Source: Coxiellaceae bacterium (GTDB lineage Bacteria > Pseudomonadota > Gammaproteobacteria > Berkiellales > Berkiellaceae). From it: 48,721 bases of DNA. The translations under genes were made by a program, and so were the position numbers. The notes beneath the pieces were generated by a model. It was given only the letters and a program-made list of their open reading frames with translations, was not told the origin of the DNA and did not search any database. The stretch is taken from positions 1 through 48,721 of the forward strand of contig CANJXG010000008.1 in assembly GCA_947478905.1 (NCBI GenBank). Direction: 5' to 3'. The first letter of the stretch is position 1; each line of letters opens with the position of its first letter. Below, in pieces: positions 27,131 to 35,069 of this stretch.

Positions 27131-28444
27131 TTGCTTAATATCTTAAAACCAGCGCCTTATATCGCGCCTATTGAAAATCCCCAAAAAATTAAAACAGATT
27201 ATCGGTACTGGCGCAACCGTATCTGCTATTCCCTGTTTATGGGGTATGTTATCTATTACTTTACCCGTAAAAACTTTGCCGTCATTATGCCTCTTATAGG
27301 CGCAGATTTAGACCTCAATAAAGCGCAATTAGGGATTCTGTTAAGCGTTTTTTCTTTATCTTATGGGATGAGCAAATTCTTAGCCGGCATTATTTCTGAT
27401 CACTCTAATCCTCGATATTTTATGGCTATTGGCCTTATGTGCACTGGGATATTAAATATCTTATTTGGCCTTTGCTCTTCTTTTCCTTTACTCGTATTCT
27501 TTTGGCTTTTAAATGGCTTTTTTCAAGCATGGGGATCGCCATCATGCGTTAAGCTTCTAACTTATTGGTTTGATAAATCTAATAGAGGATTACTATATAG
27601 TGTCTGTAGCACCTCCAACAATGTAGGAAGCGCACTGATTGCAGTGATAGCCCCTCTTATTGCTTTAACCTTTGGTTGGCGCTATGCCATGTTTATTCCT
27701 GCTTTTTTAAGCATAGCCATGAGCCTCGTTTTAATGAATCGCTTACGCGATGTCCCTCAAACATTAGGGTTACCTCCAGTAGATAATGCCCCTATTGAAA
27801 CCAGCCATTCTTTGCTGAGTGTAAAAGAAATATTATTTAAACAAGTTTTAAATAATCAATATATCTGGATGTTTTCCTTATCATACTTTTTTATTGCTAT
27901 TATTCAAACTACTATTAATGATTGGAGTTCATTTTACTTAATGGAAGTGCGCAATTTTCCCAATATTGTATCTGCGGGAAAAGGAATTGTTTGTTTTGAA
28001 ATCGGAGGTCTTATAGGCGTATTTACTGCAGGCTGGGGCTCTGATTTTCTATTTAAGGGCAATCGTCTACGCATGATGATGATGTGCGCTATAGGATTGA
28101 TGCTTTCCATAATCGGCTTATCCTATGCCCCTCCTAACGCCCCTCTTCTGGATTTATTCTATTTAGGCTGTATAGGCTGCTGTGTATTTGGCCCTCATAT
28201 GCTCATTGGATTAGCCGCTACTGAATTTGTAGATAAACGTGCTGCTGCGGCATCTTACGGATTTGTTGGATTTTTAGGCTATGTAGGAGCTGCTTTTGCC
28301 GGATATCCAGTTGGTAAAATTATTGAGATTTGGAATTGGAGTGGATTTTATACTTGTATGATGATATCCTCTGTGATGATTATCATTATATTATTACCCT
28401 TATGGTCATTTGAAAGAAACTTCAAGCATCCACAAACAGCATAG
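27131..28444 (+). CDS. MFS transporter, organophosphate:phosphate antiporter family (GlpT/UhpT/UhpC-like)
   Basis: A 12-helix inner-membrane transporter of the OPA branch. The N-terminus RYWRNRICYSLFMGYVIYYF followed by TRKNFA is the typical OPA start, and FSLSYGMSKFLAGIISD near residue 75 is the conserved loop 2-3 motif. The middle contains WFDKSNRGLLYSVCSTSNNVG. Relatives import glycerol 3-phosphate or hexose phosphates, or act as sensors; the substrate here is unknown. Such carriers are frequent in intracellular gammaproteobacteria. The start is TTG at 27131 with GGAG ten bases upstream. It is inserted in opposite orientation between cdsA and rseP. Its last codons (HPQTA-stop) lie in a repeat shared with the 3' end of cdsA. 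Confidence 0.88.
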   Translation: MLNILKPAPYIAPIENPQKIKTDYRYWRNRICYSLFMGYVIYYFTRKNFAVIMPLIGADLDLNKAQLGILLSVFSLSYGMSKFLAGIISDHSNPRYFMAIGLMCTGILNILFGLCSSFPLLVFFWLLNGFFQAWGSPSCVKLLTYWFDKSNRGLLYSVCSTSNNVGSALIAVIAPLIALTFGWRYAMFIPAFLSIAMSLVLMNRLRDVPQTLGLPPVDNAPIETSHSLLSVKEILFKQVLNNQYIWMFSLSYFFIAIIQTTINDWSSFYLMEVRNFPNIVSAGKGIVCFEIGGLIGVFTAGWGSDFLFKGNRLRMMMMCAIGLMLSIIGLSYAPPNAPLLDLFYLGCIGCCVFGPHMLIGLAATEFVDKRAAAASYGFVGFLGYVGAAFAGYPVGKIIEIWNWSGFYTCMMISSVMIIIILLPLWSFERNFKHPQTA

Positions 28445-28459
28445 TGCAAAAATCAGTAC
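28422..28459 (+). repeat. Direct repeat copy A (3' end of MFS gene)
   Basis: Nearly identical to 29244-29282. Both contain AGCATCCACAAACAGC, then A or C, then TAGTGCAAAAA. It includes the MFS stop codon. Differences: one base missing after TCAA, A/C at 28441, and three bases near the end. Confidence 0.85.
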
Positions 28460-28532
28460 AATTCAGGAGAGAATTATTAGTTAATCAATCTTCCTAGATT
28501 TAGTCAAACTTTGACTATTCTCCCCTGAATTG
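28459..28532. repeat. Nested inverted repeats after the MFS gene
   Basis: Outer arms CAATTCAGGAGAGAAT (28459-28474) and ATTCTCCCCTGAATTG (28517-28532) match at 15 of 16 positions. Inside is a perfect palindrome TAGTCAAA-C-TTTGACTA (28501-28517). It could terminate the MFS transcript or mark one end of the inserted segment. Confidence 0.65.
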
Positions 28533-28570
28533 ATTAATAATTTCGTGAGTTCAAACTGAACTGAAGTCAA

Positions 28571-28869
28571 TTACAATGAAAATAAAGACATAAATCCCAT
28601 CATGGCACGACCAATTTTTTCTTGACCTACTTTAGTAGGTTTAAGATGATGGCAATCCATACATTCCTGAACCGACACTCGTCCAATATTTATCTTTTTT
28701 TCGCTAATGTTAAGTGACAATTAGCTTGGCACTCAACGCCAAAACCATTCGAATCAACTCTTCTTTAGATGAATTTCGCAGTTTACGCTGAGAAAAATTT
28801 AAAATAGTGGCAGCATTACTTTTGCTTCAGTATCCGAACCTTAATATCAATATGTGTATTATCTTGCAT
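28571..28869 (-). pseudogene. Frame-broken small gene (unrecognised, CxxC motif)
   Basis: From ATG 28869 the frame reads MQDNTHIDIKVRILKQK and stops. It resumes one frame over as NAATILNFSQRKLRNSSKEE then LIRMVLALSAKLIVT and stops. A third piece in another frame reads KKINIGRVSVQECMDCHHLK then PTKVGQEKIGRAMMGFMSLFSL before a TAA at 28571-28573. Together about 100 codons need at least two frameshifts. CMDC suggests a zinc or iron site. I do not recognise the family. The end lies five bases inside the element's inverted repeat, so it may have been the element's own gene. Confidence 0.5.
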
Positions 28870-28978
28870 CAGACTATTATGATCTTGTGAAATCTAAAAA
28901 TCAAGCATTTTTTTATGTCCGATTATTTATAATCTAATGGATGTTAGCCATCACCTGGGTTACCCATGAGAATTCATA

Positions 28979-29060
28979 AACCCTTCATCCGCCTCGAAGC
29001 GAGGCGCCTTCTCTCGTATCGGTAGAAGGGATTTATTCGCTACGCTCATTTAAGATAAGA
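28979..29060. repeat. Second copy of the palindromic repeat (one arm)
   Basis: Aligns with the left arm of the serC-aroA repeat: AACCCTTCATC, hairpin CGCCTCG-AAG-CGAGGCG (28990-29006), hairpin CCTTCT...AGAAGG (29007-29029), then TTTATTCGCTACGCTCA versus TTTGTTCGCGATGCTCA. The stem sequences differ from copy 1 in both partners. Confidence 0.7.
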
Positions 29061-29243
29061 TCTATTTTTTCAAATTATTGATTGGCTTGTTAAAAGGGAG
29101 GGGGTGAACGGCCAAGGTCCGCCCCTTGGGCCGGTGGTGAGCGGTTATGAAGCTGCATTCTGAATATTATTTTGAATTTCAAGAAATTTTTCTAAACTAA
29201 GCTTCAGTTCAGTTTGAGCTCACTTTAAATTAATAACGGCTGC

Positions 29244-29282
29244 TCAAAGCATCCACAAACAGCCTAGTGCAAAAAATGGTAC
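29244..29282 (-). repeat. Direct repeat copy B (3' end of cdsA)
   Basis: Partner of 28422-28459. Read on the - strand it encodes the last CdsA residues (FFALGCLWML and the TGA), a normal CdsA end, so this copy is probably the original. Confidence 0.85.
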
Positions 29283-30017
29283 CGCCGCCGTTAAACTATC
29301 GAGTCTATCAAGTAACCCACCATGGCCCGGTAATAAAACACCGCTGTCTTTAACTTGATAAATACGTTTAATTAAACTTTCAAACAAGTCACCTAACACG
29401 GAAAAAATCATGACGCTTAAACTGATACCCATTAATGAATAAGGTAAAATCACAAGCACTGCAAGCATAGCCGCTATCACGCCTCCTAGAAGGCCTTCCC
29501 AAGTTTTACCAGGACTTACATTAGAAATGAGTTTATGCGTTCCCCAGCGTTTTCCTGCAAAATAAGCACCGGTATCTTGGGCTGCAACGATTAATATCAA
29601 TAACAATAATAATTTTTTATCTATATTATATAAAGCAATAATGCCGACCCAAAACGGATATAGCACCATAAAGCCTATTCCCATTAAAATATACGGATCT
29701 TTTGCCCATTGGGGCGCCTTATTTTTATATGCTAAAACAGGATAAAAAGCACCAATCCAAAATAAACAGCCTACTGCTAAAATAAGGGTCTTTGGGATCC
29801 AAGGCTGAATCAAAATACAAAATGCCAGAACCCCTAAAAAATAAATTGTATTTTTAGAAGATAAACGTACTAAACGTGCCCATTCATGAGCCACTAATAA
29901 TAAAATAGCACCACTGACTACCGAAAAATAAAATGGCGGCAATAACCATGTGCCCAAGATCACAAAAGTGACTAAAAATAAGGCAGTGATAATTCTTTTT
30001 GTTAAAGTCGACATCAT
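29244..30017 (-). CDS. cdsA: Phosphatidate cytidylyltransferase (CDP-diglyceride synthase)
   Basis: An inner-membrane enzyme making CDP-diacylglycerol from phosphatidate and CTP. It is polytopic with about seven to eight membrane segments. The CdsA signature region lies in the last third: SNVSPGKTWEGLLGG near 165, SVLGDLFESLIKRIYQVKDSG near 207 (the family S..GD..ES..KR..KDSG pattern) and LLPGHGGLLDRLDSL near 228. 257 residues is a little short against E. coli (285) but all motifs are present. Its ATG overlaps the uppS stop (ATGA), indicating coupling. Its final 39 bases are duplicated at the end of the MFS gene. Confidence 0.95.
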   Translation of the reverse strand: MMSTLTKRIITALFLVTFVILGTWLLPPFYFSVVSGAILLLVAHEWARLVRLSSKNTIYFLGVLAFCILIQPWIPKTLILAVGCLFWIGAFYPVLAYKNKAPQWAKDPYILMGIGFMVLYPFWVGIIALYNIDKKLLLLLILIVAAQDTGAYFAGKRWGTHKLISNVSPGKTWEGLLGGVIAAMLAVLVILPYSLMGISLSVMIFSVLGDLFESLIKRIYQVKDSGVLLPGHGGLLDRLDSLTAAVPFFALGCLWML

Positions 30018-30718
30018 AGAGCTAATTCCTGTACTTGTGCGCTGGTTAAACCAAAGCGTCTTTCTTGAGAGGCAAAAAACTGTAGCGCTTTATCAAACTC
30101 AGTAGCTGTAAAATCTGGACATAACACAGGGGTAAAATACAATTCAGTGTACGCCAAATTCCACAGTAAAAAATTACTTAACCGATACACCGCACTGGTT
30201 CTAATTAATAAATCTGGATCCGGAATACCGCATAAACAGAGATGTTTTTCAAAATCATTATCGTTTGCTTTTTGCATTTTTTCAATGGCATTAGTAATAT
30301 CCCATCGGCCACTATAGTTAATGGCTACATTGAGTTGTAAAGCAGTATTTTTGAAGGTTAAATTTTCAGCATAATCAATGGCTTCAATAAGGCTTGTTGA
30401 AAAGCCCATGCGATCGCCTATTATTTTAAGACAAATATTATTTTTATGGAGCTCTTTTATATCTTTTTTTAAAGCCAACATAAACAAACTAAATAAGTGC
30501 TTCACTTCGGCAGCGGGTCGCTTCCAATTTTCTTTACCAAAAGCAAACAAAGTAAGTACTTTAATTTTTTTTTCTAAACAAAATTGAACGCTACTTTTAA
30601 CTGCCTCAACGCCTTTTTTATGTCCAGCAGTTCTTGGTAATTTTCTACTTTGTGCCCATCTGCCGTTTCCATCCATAATAATAGCTACATGAGCAGGCAC
30701 TTTTAATTCGCTTGTCAT
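30014..30718 (-). CDS. uppS: Undecaprenyl diphosphate synthase (di-trans,poly-cis)
   Basis: A cytoplasmic cis-prenyltransferase that builds the C55 lipid carrier for peptidoglycan and O-antigen. The catalytic start AIIMDGNGRWAQSR has Asp16; HKKGVEAVKSSV, LFAFGKENWKRP near 59-70, LNVAINYSGRWDI near 145 and the C-terminal DLLIRTSAVYRLSNFLLWN near 188 are present. The last normally reads RTSGExRxSNFLLWQ; here SAVYRLS replaces SGExRxS, so the usual Gly-Glu is missing. 234 residues is slightly short (E. coli 253). The ATG follows the frr stop with no gap, and the 3' end overlaps cdsA. dxr, which sits between frr and uppS in E. coli, is absent. Confidence 0.94.
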   Translation of the reverse strand: MTSELKVPAHVAIIMDGNGRWAQSRKLPRTAGHKKGVEAVKSSVQFCLEKKIKVLTLFAFGKENWKRPAAEVKHLFSLFMLALKKDIKELHKNNICLKIIGDRMGFSTSLIEAIDYAENLTFKNTALQLNVAINYSGRWDITNAIEKMQKANDNDFEKHLCLCGIPDPDLLIRTSAVYRLSNFLLWNLAYTELYFTPVLCPDFTATEFDKALQFFASQERRFGLTSAQVQELAL

Positions 30719-31276
30719 TTAAATAGCAAGCAAATCTTTTTGCTTATGTTCAAATATAGTATCTATTTGCGTAATAGATTTATCGGTGATTTTTTGAATC
30801 GCTTCTTCTGTGCTTTTGGCATCATCTTCGCTCATCTTTTTATCTTTTAAAGCATTTTTAACATCCCCATTTGCATCTCTTCGGATATTACGAATGGCTA
30901 CTTTTGCATCATCACATTCAGTTTTTACTTTTTTGCTTAATTCTTTTCTACGCTCTTCACTTAAAGGCGGGAGGGGTACGCGAATAACATCTCCTGAGGT
31001 TGCTGGATTTAACCCTAAATCAGAAGTACGAATGGCTTTTTCAATAGTGGAAGTTAACTGTTTTTCCCAAGGTTTTACGGTTAACATTAAAGCACTTTCA
31101 ACCCCAATACTGGCTATCTGACTTAAAGGCGTATTATTACCATAATACGACACCATAATTTTATCTAAAAAACTGGGATGTGCGCGCCCGGCTCTAAACT
31201 TTTTTAAATTTTCTTCTAAAGCATGAATGGTTTTATCCATTCTTATTTGGGTATCTTGTAAAATTTCTTTACTCAT
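30719..31276 (-). CDS. frr: Ribosome recycling factor
   Basis: Splits post-termination ribosomes together with EF-G and IF3. I choose ATG 31276, giving MSKEILQDTQIRMDK and 185 residues, the standard length; GAGAA lies upstream at suitable distance, whereas an in-frame TTG at 31291 adds five unconserved residues. The conserved blocks are LKKFRAGRAHPSFLDKIMV near residue 28, LTVKPWEKQL near 72, PPLSEERRKEL and KNALKDKKMSEDD. It follows pyrH after 25 bases and its TAA directly touches the uppS ATG, so it belongs to the rpsB-cdsA operon. Confidence 0.95.
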   Translation of the reverse strand: MSKEILQDTQIRMDKTIHALEENLKKFRAGRAHPSFLDKIMVSYYGNNTPLSQIASIGVESALMLTVKPWEKQLTSTIEKAIRTSDLGLNPATSGDVIRVPLPPLSEERRKELSKKVKTECDDAKVAIRNIRRDANGDVKNALKDKKMSEDDAKSTEEAIQKITDKSITQIDTIFEHKQKDLLAI

Positions 31277-31301
31277 TCTATTGGTTCTCAATACTTAATT
31301 T

Positions 31302-32030
31302 TTAATTGGTTACTAAGGTTCCTAAAGTTTCACCTAAAACTATCCTTAATAAAATACCTGGCTTATTCACATTAAAAACGCACATTTTCATACTATAATC
31401 TCGACATTGAGAAAATGCAGTAAGATCCATAACCTTTAACTCTTGTTCCAATGCTTGAGTATAAGTTAAGGTTTCATATAATGTAGCCTTAGGATCTTTG
31501 AATGGATCGGCAGAATACACGCCATCCACTTTCGTTCCTTTTAATAAAATATCCGCATCTATTTCTATGGATCTTAAGCTGGCCGCAGAATCGGTAGTAA
31601 ATAAAGGATTTCCTGTCCCTGCTGAAAAAATAACAATACGCCCTTGATTCAAATGATGGATGGCTTTGCGCCGATCATAATGATCCACTACCCCACTCAT
31701 AGGAATAGCGGACATAATCCGAGTCCCAAAACCAGCACGCTCAAAAGCATCTCTAAGGGCAATTGCATTCATAATCGTTGCTAACATACCCATATGATCA
31801 GCAGACATTCTTCCTAATCCAGCCGAAAATAAGGCTTGACCTCGAAAAATATTTCCGCCCCCAACCACCATGGCTACTTGCACACCCAGGGTAATCAGCT
31901 CACCAATCTCAATTGCCATACGATCTAACACTTTAGGATCGATCCCAAAATGTCCATCTCCCATTAAAGACTCACCACTGAGCTTTAATAAAATACGTTT
32001 ATAGTGTGGTTTTTGAGATTGATGCGGCAT
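31302..32030 (-). CDS. pyrH: Uridylate kinase
   Basis: A hexameric bacterial UMP kinase making UDP, allosterically controlled by GTP and UTP in relatives. Seen: [13 protein letters not shown] near residue 11, [13 protein letters not shown] near 53, [19 protein letters not shown] near 77, [17 protein letters not shown] near 133 and [16 protein letters not shown] near 160. 242 residues is typical. The ATG lies eight bases after the tsf stop, and AAAGGG at the 3' end of tsf serves as ribosome binding site. The order tsf-pyrH-frr is the conserved one. Confidence 0.96.
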   Translation of the reverse strand: MPHQSQKPHYKRILLKLSGESLMGDGHFGIDPKVLDRMAIEIGELITLGVQVAMVVGGGNIFRGQALFSAGLGRMSADHMGMLATIMNAIALRDAFERAGFGTRIMSAIPMSGVVDHYDRRKAIHHLNQGRIVIFSAGTGNPLFTTDSAASLRSIEIDADILLKGTKVDGVYSADPFKDPKATLYETLTYTQALEQELKVMDLTAFSQCRDYSMKMCVFNVNKPGILLRIVLGETLGTLVTN

Positions 32031-32038
32031 ATTATTTT

Positions 32039-32923
32039 TTACCCTTTTTTCATCTGTTCCACTTCTTCTGAAAAGCTTTTCTTCTCAATAATCATGCCTT
32101 CGCCTACTTCAAATCTCACCATTTGAGTCACTTGAGCATCATTTTTCTTGAGTAAGCTTTCAACGGTTTCATCTGGATTTTTAATATAAGGCTGTCCGAT
32201 TAAACACAATTCGCTTAAATATTTTTTCAACTGACCTTCGATCATTTTTTCAAGAATATGCGCAGGTTTATCGCTCTCTTGAGAGCGCTCAAGTAAAATT
32301 GCTTTCTCACGATCCACAACTGATTGTGGAACTTCTTTTGGATCAATATACATTGGGTGCATTGCAGCAACTTGCATAGCTAAATCTTTAGCTAAGATTT
32401 CTAATGGCTTAGTTAATACGATTAATACCGCGATACGCTCACCATGCACATAGACTGCAACATACCCACCTGCAGGTGCCTTCACTTTTTCAAGACGACG
32501 TAGCTGGATGTTTTCACCTAACTTAGCAATTAACGCTTCACGCGCTTGATCTACGCTCATGCCATCGGCATAAGGAGCCCCAGCCAACGCTTCAATAGTA
32601 TTAATATTATCTTCTAAAATAATCGCACTAATCTTAGTCATAAATTCTTTAAGATTAGAATCTCTGGCTACAAAATCAGTTTCACAATTCACTTCAATGA
32701 TTGCACCACTGCTCCGATCTGCCGATACGCTTGCCGATACTAATCCTTGCCCTGCCACTCTAGTAGCTGCTTTAGCCGCTCTTTTAGAACTAGAAATAGC
32801 TAAGAGATCTTCGGCTTTATCTAGATCTCCTTGCGCCTCAACCAAGGCTTTTTTACAATCCATCAACCCTGAACCCGTACGCTTACGTAGTTCTCCGACT
32901 AATTCTGCTGTTATATTCGACAC
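32039..32923 (-). CDS. tsf: Translation elongation factor Ts
   Basis: The nucleotide-exchange factor that regenerates EF-Tu-GTP. The N-terminal [20 protein letters not shown] near residue 17 and [15 protein letters not shown] near 80 are the two family signatures, the second containing the TDFV motif that contacts EF-Tu. 294 residues is close to the E. coli protein (283). The start is GTG at 32923 with AGAGG six bases upstream. It follows rpsB after 29 bases in the usual rpsB-tsf order. Confidence 0.96.
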   Translation of the reverse strand: MSNITAELVGELRKRTGSGLMDCKKALVEAQGDLDKAEDLLAISSSKRAAKAATRVAGQGLVSASVSADRSSGAIIEVNCETDFVARDSNLKEFMTKISAIILEDNINTIEALAGAPYADGMSVDQAREALIAKLGENIQLRRLEKVKAPAGGYVAVYVHGERIAVLIVLTKPLEILAKDLAMQVAAMHPMYIDPKEVPQSVVDREKAILLERSQESDKPAHILEKMIEGQLKKYLSELCLIGQPYIKNPDETVESLLKKNDAQVTQMVRFEVGEGMIIEKKSFSEEVEQMKKG

Positions 32924-32952
32924 GTTTGGCCTCTTTAGTTTAAATAATTATA

Positions 32953-33753
32953 TTAATCTTTTAGTTCAGCAACTTCGCTTTCATTGGATGGCCTTTGCAT
33001 AGATTGGCTATGTTTAGCATCTAAAATTACATCTACCGCGCTGGTGATATACAATTGAATGGCACGTAATGCATCGTCATTACCTGGAATAATATAATCA
33101 ATTCCATCAGGGCTATTATTGGTATCGACCACTCCAATAACTGGAATCCCTAATTTATTAGCTTCTTTAACACAAATATCTTCATACCCTACATCTAATA
33201 CAAATAAAGCATCAGGTAGGCTATTCATTTCTTTAATGCCCCCTAAACTGCGTGACAATTTTTCTAATTGACGTGAACGCATTAGTGCTTCTTTTTTCAC
33301 AAACTTACCAGAGTTACCTGCAAGTTCTTCAGCTTCCAATTCTTTAAGACGATCTACCGATTTTTTAACTGTTTTAAAATTAGTTAGCTCTCCACCCAGC
33401 CAGCGATGATCAACATAAGGCATATTACAACGTTCAGCTTGTAATTTAATGGTTTCTGATGCGGCTTCTTTGGTTCCCACGAACAAAATTTTACCATTAC
33501 GTGCCGCGATACGACCGATAGCATCCAGTGCTTCTTTCAATAAAGGGAGGGTTTTTTCTAAGTTAATAATATGAACGCGGTTACGTGAACCATAAATAAA
33601 AGGAGCCATTTTCGGGTTCCAAGAACGCGTTTGGTGACCAAAATGCACACCAGCTTCAAATAATGAACGCATAGTGACGGGGGTACGTTGGGTATTATCC
33701 ATGGCTTTATCCATAGATTGGATATCGCTAGCAACATTAGGGGTAGTTGTCAT
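32953..33753 (-). CDS. rpsB: 30S ribosomal protein S2
   Basis: A structural protein of the small subunit, needed for S1 binding. The core begins [20 protein letters not shown] near residue 28, followed by [25 protein letters not shown] near 98 and [18 protein letters not shown] near 197. An N-terminal extension of ~25 residues precedes the core compared with E. coli; the strong AGAGGA eight bases before ATG 33753 supports this start, although a start at the later Met is possible. It is the first gene of the rpsB-tsf-pyrH-frr-uppS-cdsA operon and diverges from map, the same arrangement as in E. coli. Confidence 0.96.
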   Translation of the reverse strand: MTTTPNVASDIQSMDKAMDNTQRTPVTMRSLFEAGVHFGHQTRSWNPKMAPFIYGSRNRVHIINLEKTLPLLKEALDAIGRIAARNGKILFVGTKEAASETIKLQAERCNMPYVDHRWLGGELTNFKTVKKSVDRLKELEAEELAGNSGKFVKKEALMRSRQLEKLSRSLGGIKEMNSLPDALFVLDVGYEDICVKEANKLGIPVIGVVDTNNSPDGIDYIIPGNDDALRAIQLYITSAVDVILDAKHSQSMQRPSNESEVAELKD

Positions 33754-33850
33754 TAATCATTTCCTCTTGTGGTTTGGGTTAAGCCTCCATATATCCCAAG
33801 ATTCAACTGAAGTATCCTTCAGACCCTAAATCCCGTGTCGATATATGTGC
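33754..33850 (-). promoter_or_regulatory. rpsB 5' leader with stem-loop
   Basis: On the - strand, CTGAAG-GATA-CTTCAG (33807-33822) is a perfect 6-bp hairpin about 55 bases upstream of rpsB. S2 is known to autoregulate rpsB-tsf through its mRNA leader in gammaproteobacteria, so a regulatory stem-loop is plausible. I cannot match it to the published leader consensus from memory. Confidence 0.35.
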
Positions 33851-34002
33851 GGTTTATTAAAATTAAGTTATAAAGTTAAGATATTAAGATATAAAAACAT
33901 ATCTTAAACGATTTTATACCATAAATAAATTAAATTCTCAATTAATACAGATTACGATATAATCCTAGATTAAAGATTATATTGACTGTATAGGAACCTA
34001 CT

Positions 34003-34785
34003 TTGTCTAAATCACTGCTTACTATTAAAGCCCATGAAGAAATTGAAAAAATGCGTATTGCGGGGTGTTTGGCAGCCCAAGTTTTGGAGATGATTGAACC
34101 CTACGTTAACGCGGGCATCACCACGGATGAGCTCAATACCATTTGCCATAATTACATCGTTAATGAGCAGCAAGCTATCCCTGCCCCGCTTAATTATAAA
34201 GGCTTTCCTAAGTCTATTTGTACATCGGTGAACCATCAAATTTGTCATGGCATCCCCAATGATCGCCCTCTTAAAGAAGGAGATATCATCAATATTGATG
34301 TCACGGTGATTAAAGATGAGTACCATGGCGATACTAGTAAAATGTTTTGTGTGGGAAAACCGTCTATTCAGGCAGCTAGATTGATAAAAATCACTCGTGA
34401 GTGTTTAGTATTAGGCATAAAACTCGTTAAACCGGGAGCCCAGTTAGGCGATATTGGTGAAGTAATTGAAAAACATGCGCATGCTAACCACTTTTCAGTA
34501 GTGCATGAATATTGCGGACATGGTATTGGCCGAGAGTTTCATGAGCAGCCAGAAGTGCTGCATTTTGGTAAAAAAGGCACTGGATTGGTTTTACAACCAG
34601 GAATGATTTTCACCATAGAGCCCATGATTAACGCAGGAAAACGCCATATCAAATTAATGCCGGATGAGTGGACTGTCGTGACTAAAGATAGAAGCTTATC
34701 CGCTCAATGGGAACATACTATATTAGTTACTCCTACAGGATATGAAGTATTAACACGTCGAGAAGAAGAAATAGATTTACTATAA
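34003..34785 (+). CDS. map: Methionine aminopeptidase, type I
   Basis: Removes the initiator Met from nascent proteins. All metal and catalytic residues of the family are seen: His in QICHGIPND near 86, Asp in INIDVTV and HGDTSKMF, His in GIGREFHEQPEV, Glu in FTIEPMIN and Glu in AQWEHTILVT. 260 residues is typical (E. coli 264). The start is TTG at 34003 with AGGAA six bases upstream. It diverges from rpsB over 249 bases, as in E. coli. A second small gene follows after 88 bases. Confidence 0.96.
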   Translation: MSKSLLTIKAHEEIEKMRIAGCLAAQVLEMIEPYVNAGITTDELNTICHNYIVNEQQAIPAPLNYKGFPKSICTSVNHQICHGIPNDRPLKEGDIINIDVTVIKDEYHGDTSKMFCVGKPSIQAARLIKITRECLVLGIKLVKPGAQLGDIGEVIEKHAHANHFSVVHEYCGHGIGREFHEQPEVLHFGKKGTGLVLQPGMIFTIEPMINAGKRHIKLMPDEWTVVTKDRSLSAQWEHTILVTPTGYEVLTRREEEIDLL

Positions 34786-34873
34786 AATTTAATGATGCTA
34801 CACTTACCGGAGCCCAAACTTATGTGGGCAACTTAAAAAGTAACTCAAACAAAATGCATTATAGGATATCTAT

Positions 34874-35050
34874 ATGAAAATATTATCAATAAACGAATTG
34901 TCTTTAATTTCCGGTGGCGCTGATTATGCTGATTACTTACCTAGCAAAGAAACAATAGGATATGCCGCTGCAGCCACTATGAGTATACTTATGGCATGTG
35001 CTCTAGCTTATACGCTAAAGCCTCAGGCTATATCATATGCGTCTCTATAA
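34874..35050 (+). CDS. Double-glycine-leader microprotein 2 (bacteriocin-like precursor?)
   Basis: A 58-residue ORF with AGGA seven bases before the ATG. It begins MKILSINELSLISGG, a textbook double-glycine leader (L/I-rich with ELS and GG), then ADYADYLPSKETIGYAAAA, and then a hydrophobic, Ala-rich segment (TMSILMACALAYTL) that could span a membrane. Class IIb bacteriocin precursors have this layout. No immunity gene or C39-peptidase exporter is adjacent. The neighbouring LapB transporter has a C39-like domain, but its catalytic Cys position is Pro, so it should not cleave this leader. It ends 19 bases before the convergent lapD stop. Confidence 0.65.
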   Translation: MKILSINELSLISGGADYADYLPSKETIGYAAAATMSILMACALAYTLKPQAISYASL

Positions 35051-35069
35051 TTAAATATTATATCTATAT

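Larger units (their letters stand above)
28546..29222. mobile_element. Decayed mobile-element-like segment with 21-bp inverted ends
   Basis: Ends: TGAGTTCAAACTGAACTGAA plus G (28546-28566) and its inverse with one mismatch (29202-29222), 20 of 21 positions. The 677-base interior holds a broken gene, a copy of the palindromic repeat and a GC-rich stretch (29110-29140), and no intact ORF. It lies within the 28445-29243 gap, itself flanked by direct repeats. No transposase is recognisable. Confidence 0.6.
28445..29243. other. 799-base gap without an intact gene
   Basis: This gap between the MFS and cdsA stop codons contains only the nested inverted repeats, the element-like segment with its broken gene, one palindromic repeat arm and a short GC-rich stretch. 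I see no intact coding frame, tRNA or clear promoter. Confidence 0.7.

Noticed and set aside
34812-34829. GCCCA...TGGGC hairpin after map as terminator
   Set aside because: The stem is only five base pairs and no T run follows.
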